Positions 6,688 through 7,514 of a stretch of DNA of 7,514 nt are shown here, piece after piece. How positions within the stretch are numbered: position 1 is the first letter of the stretch; each line of letters starts with the position of its first letter. Under the pieces are notes generated by a model, which did no database searches, was not told where the DNA came from, and saw nothing but the letters and a program-made list of their open reading frames with translations. Source of the stretch: an uncultured Paracoccus sp. (GTDB taxonomy: Bacteria > Pseudomonadota > Alphaproteobacteria > Rhodobacterales > Rhodobacteraceae). The stretch spans positions 1-7,514 of the forward strand of contig CALLYR010000385.1 in NCBI GenBank assembly GCA_937859005.1. The letters run 5' to 3'. Made by a program: the position numbers and the translations under genes.

Positions 6688-6710
6688 AAGCGCCCTGCGG
6701 GGCGTTTTTT
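6688..6710 (+). terminator. Intrinsic terminator downstream of the tRNA-Gly 3' half
   Basis: The stem CGCCC (6691-6695) pairs with GGGCG (6700-6704) across the loop TGCG. A-T and G-T pairs at 6688-6690/6705-6707 can extend it, and it ends in a run of six T (6705-6710). It lies about 30 bp past the CCA end of the tRNA fragment, as expected for the tRNA's own terminator. It would also stop transcription running out of int before it meets the convergent histidine kinase gene. Confidence 0.8.
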
Positions 6711-6756
6711 GCTTACATGACCATTGGATCCTTGGCGTGTAAGCATCTTGTAAGCA
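6710..6756. repeat. Three perfect TGTAAGCA repeats (one inverted, two direct)
   Basis: TGTAAGCA occurs at 6738-6745 and 6749-6756, phased by 11 bp, and its exact reverse complement TGCTTACA is at 6710-6717. The second direct copy lies in a small inverted repeat (TCTTG/CAAGA, 6746-6761). Three copies of one octamer in 47 bp is unlikely by chance. The spacing and the location just beyond a tRNA att half suit arm-type integrase sites. A regulator's operator is the alternative. Confidence 0.5.
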
Positions 6757-6823
6757 CAAGAGCGCATGATGCCGGATACCGTAGCGCAACCTCGGGCTCC
6801 CCGCTCGATTGAGCACCCTGATC

Positions 6824-7514
6824 TCATCCAGACTCGGCGTCGAATCTGACGCGCACCCGCAGTCCCGGCATGTTGTCCGAGAGCTCCAGCCGGCCGCCGT
6901 GCAGCTTGACGATCGCCTCGACCAGCGCCAGCCCCAACCCGCTGCCAGGCGTCGAGCGGCTACGGTCAAGCCGGTAGAGGCGGCGCAACACGGCCTGCCG
7001 CTCGGCCTCCGGGATGCCGGGGCCGCGGTCGGCGACGGTCAGGACCGGGCCTTCGACGGCAAGCGTAACCGGACCGGGCGGGCTGTGCCGCAACACGTTT
7101 TCCAGCAGGTTGGCAATGACCTGGCCCAGCAGCATGCGGTCGCCGCTGATCGTCGCCGGGTCGCGCAGGGTCAGCGTGAGGCTGTGCCCGCCCTCCTCGG
7201 CAGCCGGTTCGTAAACCTCTGCCATCGTCCGCGCGAGCGGTCCCAGCGCGACCGGGACGAAGCGGGCGCGGGGGCTGCCGCCCTCGACCTGCGCGATACG
7301 CAGCAGCGCCTCGAAGGTTGCCACGATTCCCTCGGCCTCGGCCGCGGCACGGTCGAGAGCCTCGAGTTGTGGTGCCTCGGCGCGGGCCTGATCCAGCAGC
7401 ACCGTCAGCCGCTGCACGGGAGTTTTCAGGTCGTGCGCGATGTCGGCCGAGACCTGGCGCAGCGCGGCGACAGACGCCTCCTGCGCCCGCGCCAGCCGGT
7501 CTATCCCGAGGCCC
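6824..7514 (-). CDS. Two-component sensor histidine kinase, C-terminal part (partial)
   Basis: The gene runs off the right edge. The last 229 residues are visible and belong to a membrane sensor kinase that autophosphorylates and passes phosphate to a response regulator. The visible part starts in what is probably the end of a HAMP linker. The HisKA helix ADIAHDLKTPVQRL follows, with the phosphorylated histidine at visible residue 27 (codon 7433-7435). The ATPase domain shows an N box NLLEN (135-139), G1 DRGPGIP (162-168), RLYRLDRSRS (178-187) and G2 GSGLGLALVEA (190-200). The protein ends about 30 residues later, without a receiver domain. The sensor region and any response regulator gene would lie to the right, so the stimulus is unknown. 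Codon use is high-GC, like the host genes. It is convergent with int and the tRNA fragment. Confidence 0.93.
   Translation of the reverse strand, partial: GLGIDRLARAQEASVAALRQVSADIAHDLKTPVQRLTVLLDQARAEAPQLEALDRAAAEAEGIVATFEALLRIAQVEGGSPRARFVPVALGPLARTMAEVYEPAAEEGGHSLTLTLRDPATISGDRMLLGQVIANLLENVLRHSPPGPVTLAVEGPVLTVADRGPGIPEAERQAVLRRLYRLDRSRSTPGSGLGLALVEAIVKLHGGRLELSDNMPGLRVRVRFDAESG

Noticed and set aside
6766..6781. ATGATGCCGGATACCG as a second copy of the dusA att core (ATGATGGACTGGACCG)
   Set aside because: It matches at only about ten of 16 positions and is in the opposite orientation to that needed for a direct att repeat.
6717..6812. Small open frame of 31 codons beginning ATG ACC ATT GGA
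   Set aside because: It has no ribosome binding site, starts right after a terminator, and crosses the TGTAAGCA repeats.
6803..6814. GCTC-GATT-GAGC hairpin just past the 3' end of the histidine kinase
   Set aside because: It has only four pairs and no T-run in the direction of transcription, so it is not a convincing terminator.
6391..6969. Minus-strand open frame containing MRFELTTLPLARL
   Set aside because: It is the antisense translation of the tRNA 3' half and of the end of int. Such MRFELTT-type peptides are a familiar artefact opposite tRNA genes. It also overlaps the real kinase gene.

Overview
The window looks like the chromosome of a high-GC alphaproteobacterium of the Rhodobacterales, Paracoccus-like. 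This rests on the strong G/C preference at third codon positions, the protein sequences, and the gene order yajC-secD-secF-(Mth938/NDUFAF3-like)-ccmA, which I recall as typical of that group. No database search was possible.

Positions 1-3411 (minus strand) hold a tightly packed operon: yajC, secD, secF, a small Mth938-domain gene and the first 15 codons of what is probably ccmA. YajC, SecD and SecF form the accessory complex of the SecYEG translocon. The Mth938-domain protein resembles the mitochondrial complex I assembly factor NDUFAF3. CcmA is the ATPase of the haem/cytochrome c maturation exporter. Stop and start codons overlap at the last two junctions (TGATG and ATGA), which suggests translational coupling. 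A plausible promoter for the operon lies at 3486-3514.

Positions 3412-4434: a 210-bp divergent intergenic region is followed by mazG (plus strand), a nucleoside triphosphate pyrophosphohydrolase. Its 3' end overlaps by 17 bp the 3' end of the convergent dusA gene (4418-5392, minus), a tRNA-dihydrouridine synthase.

Positions about 5350-6760 hold the unusual part. The first nine or so codons of dusA are AT-rich and use codons that are rare in the rest of the window, as if a mobile element had supplied the gene's 5' end. A tyrosine recombinase gene with a complete catalytic set (5506-6561, plus) starts 113 bp away, and its best promoter candidate lies inside the start of dusA. This matches published dusA-associated integrases that insert in the 5' end of dusA. 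Only 51 bp after the integrase stop, however, lies the exact 3' half of a tRNA-Gly(GCC) gene, from the anticodon stem-loop to CCA, followed by a good terminator and three perfect copies of TGTAAGCA. The integrase therefore sits between two candidate attachment sites of different type, with no room for cargo. This is either a collapsed island, two abutting element ends, or a rearrangement or assembly junction.

Positions 6824-7514 (minus) carry the C-terminal 229 residues of a sensor histidine kinase whose N-terminus lies beyond the window. Base composition is back to that of the host. I see no defence system, CRISPR array or insertion sequence. The novelty is confined to the integrase junction.
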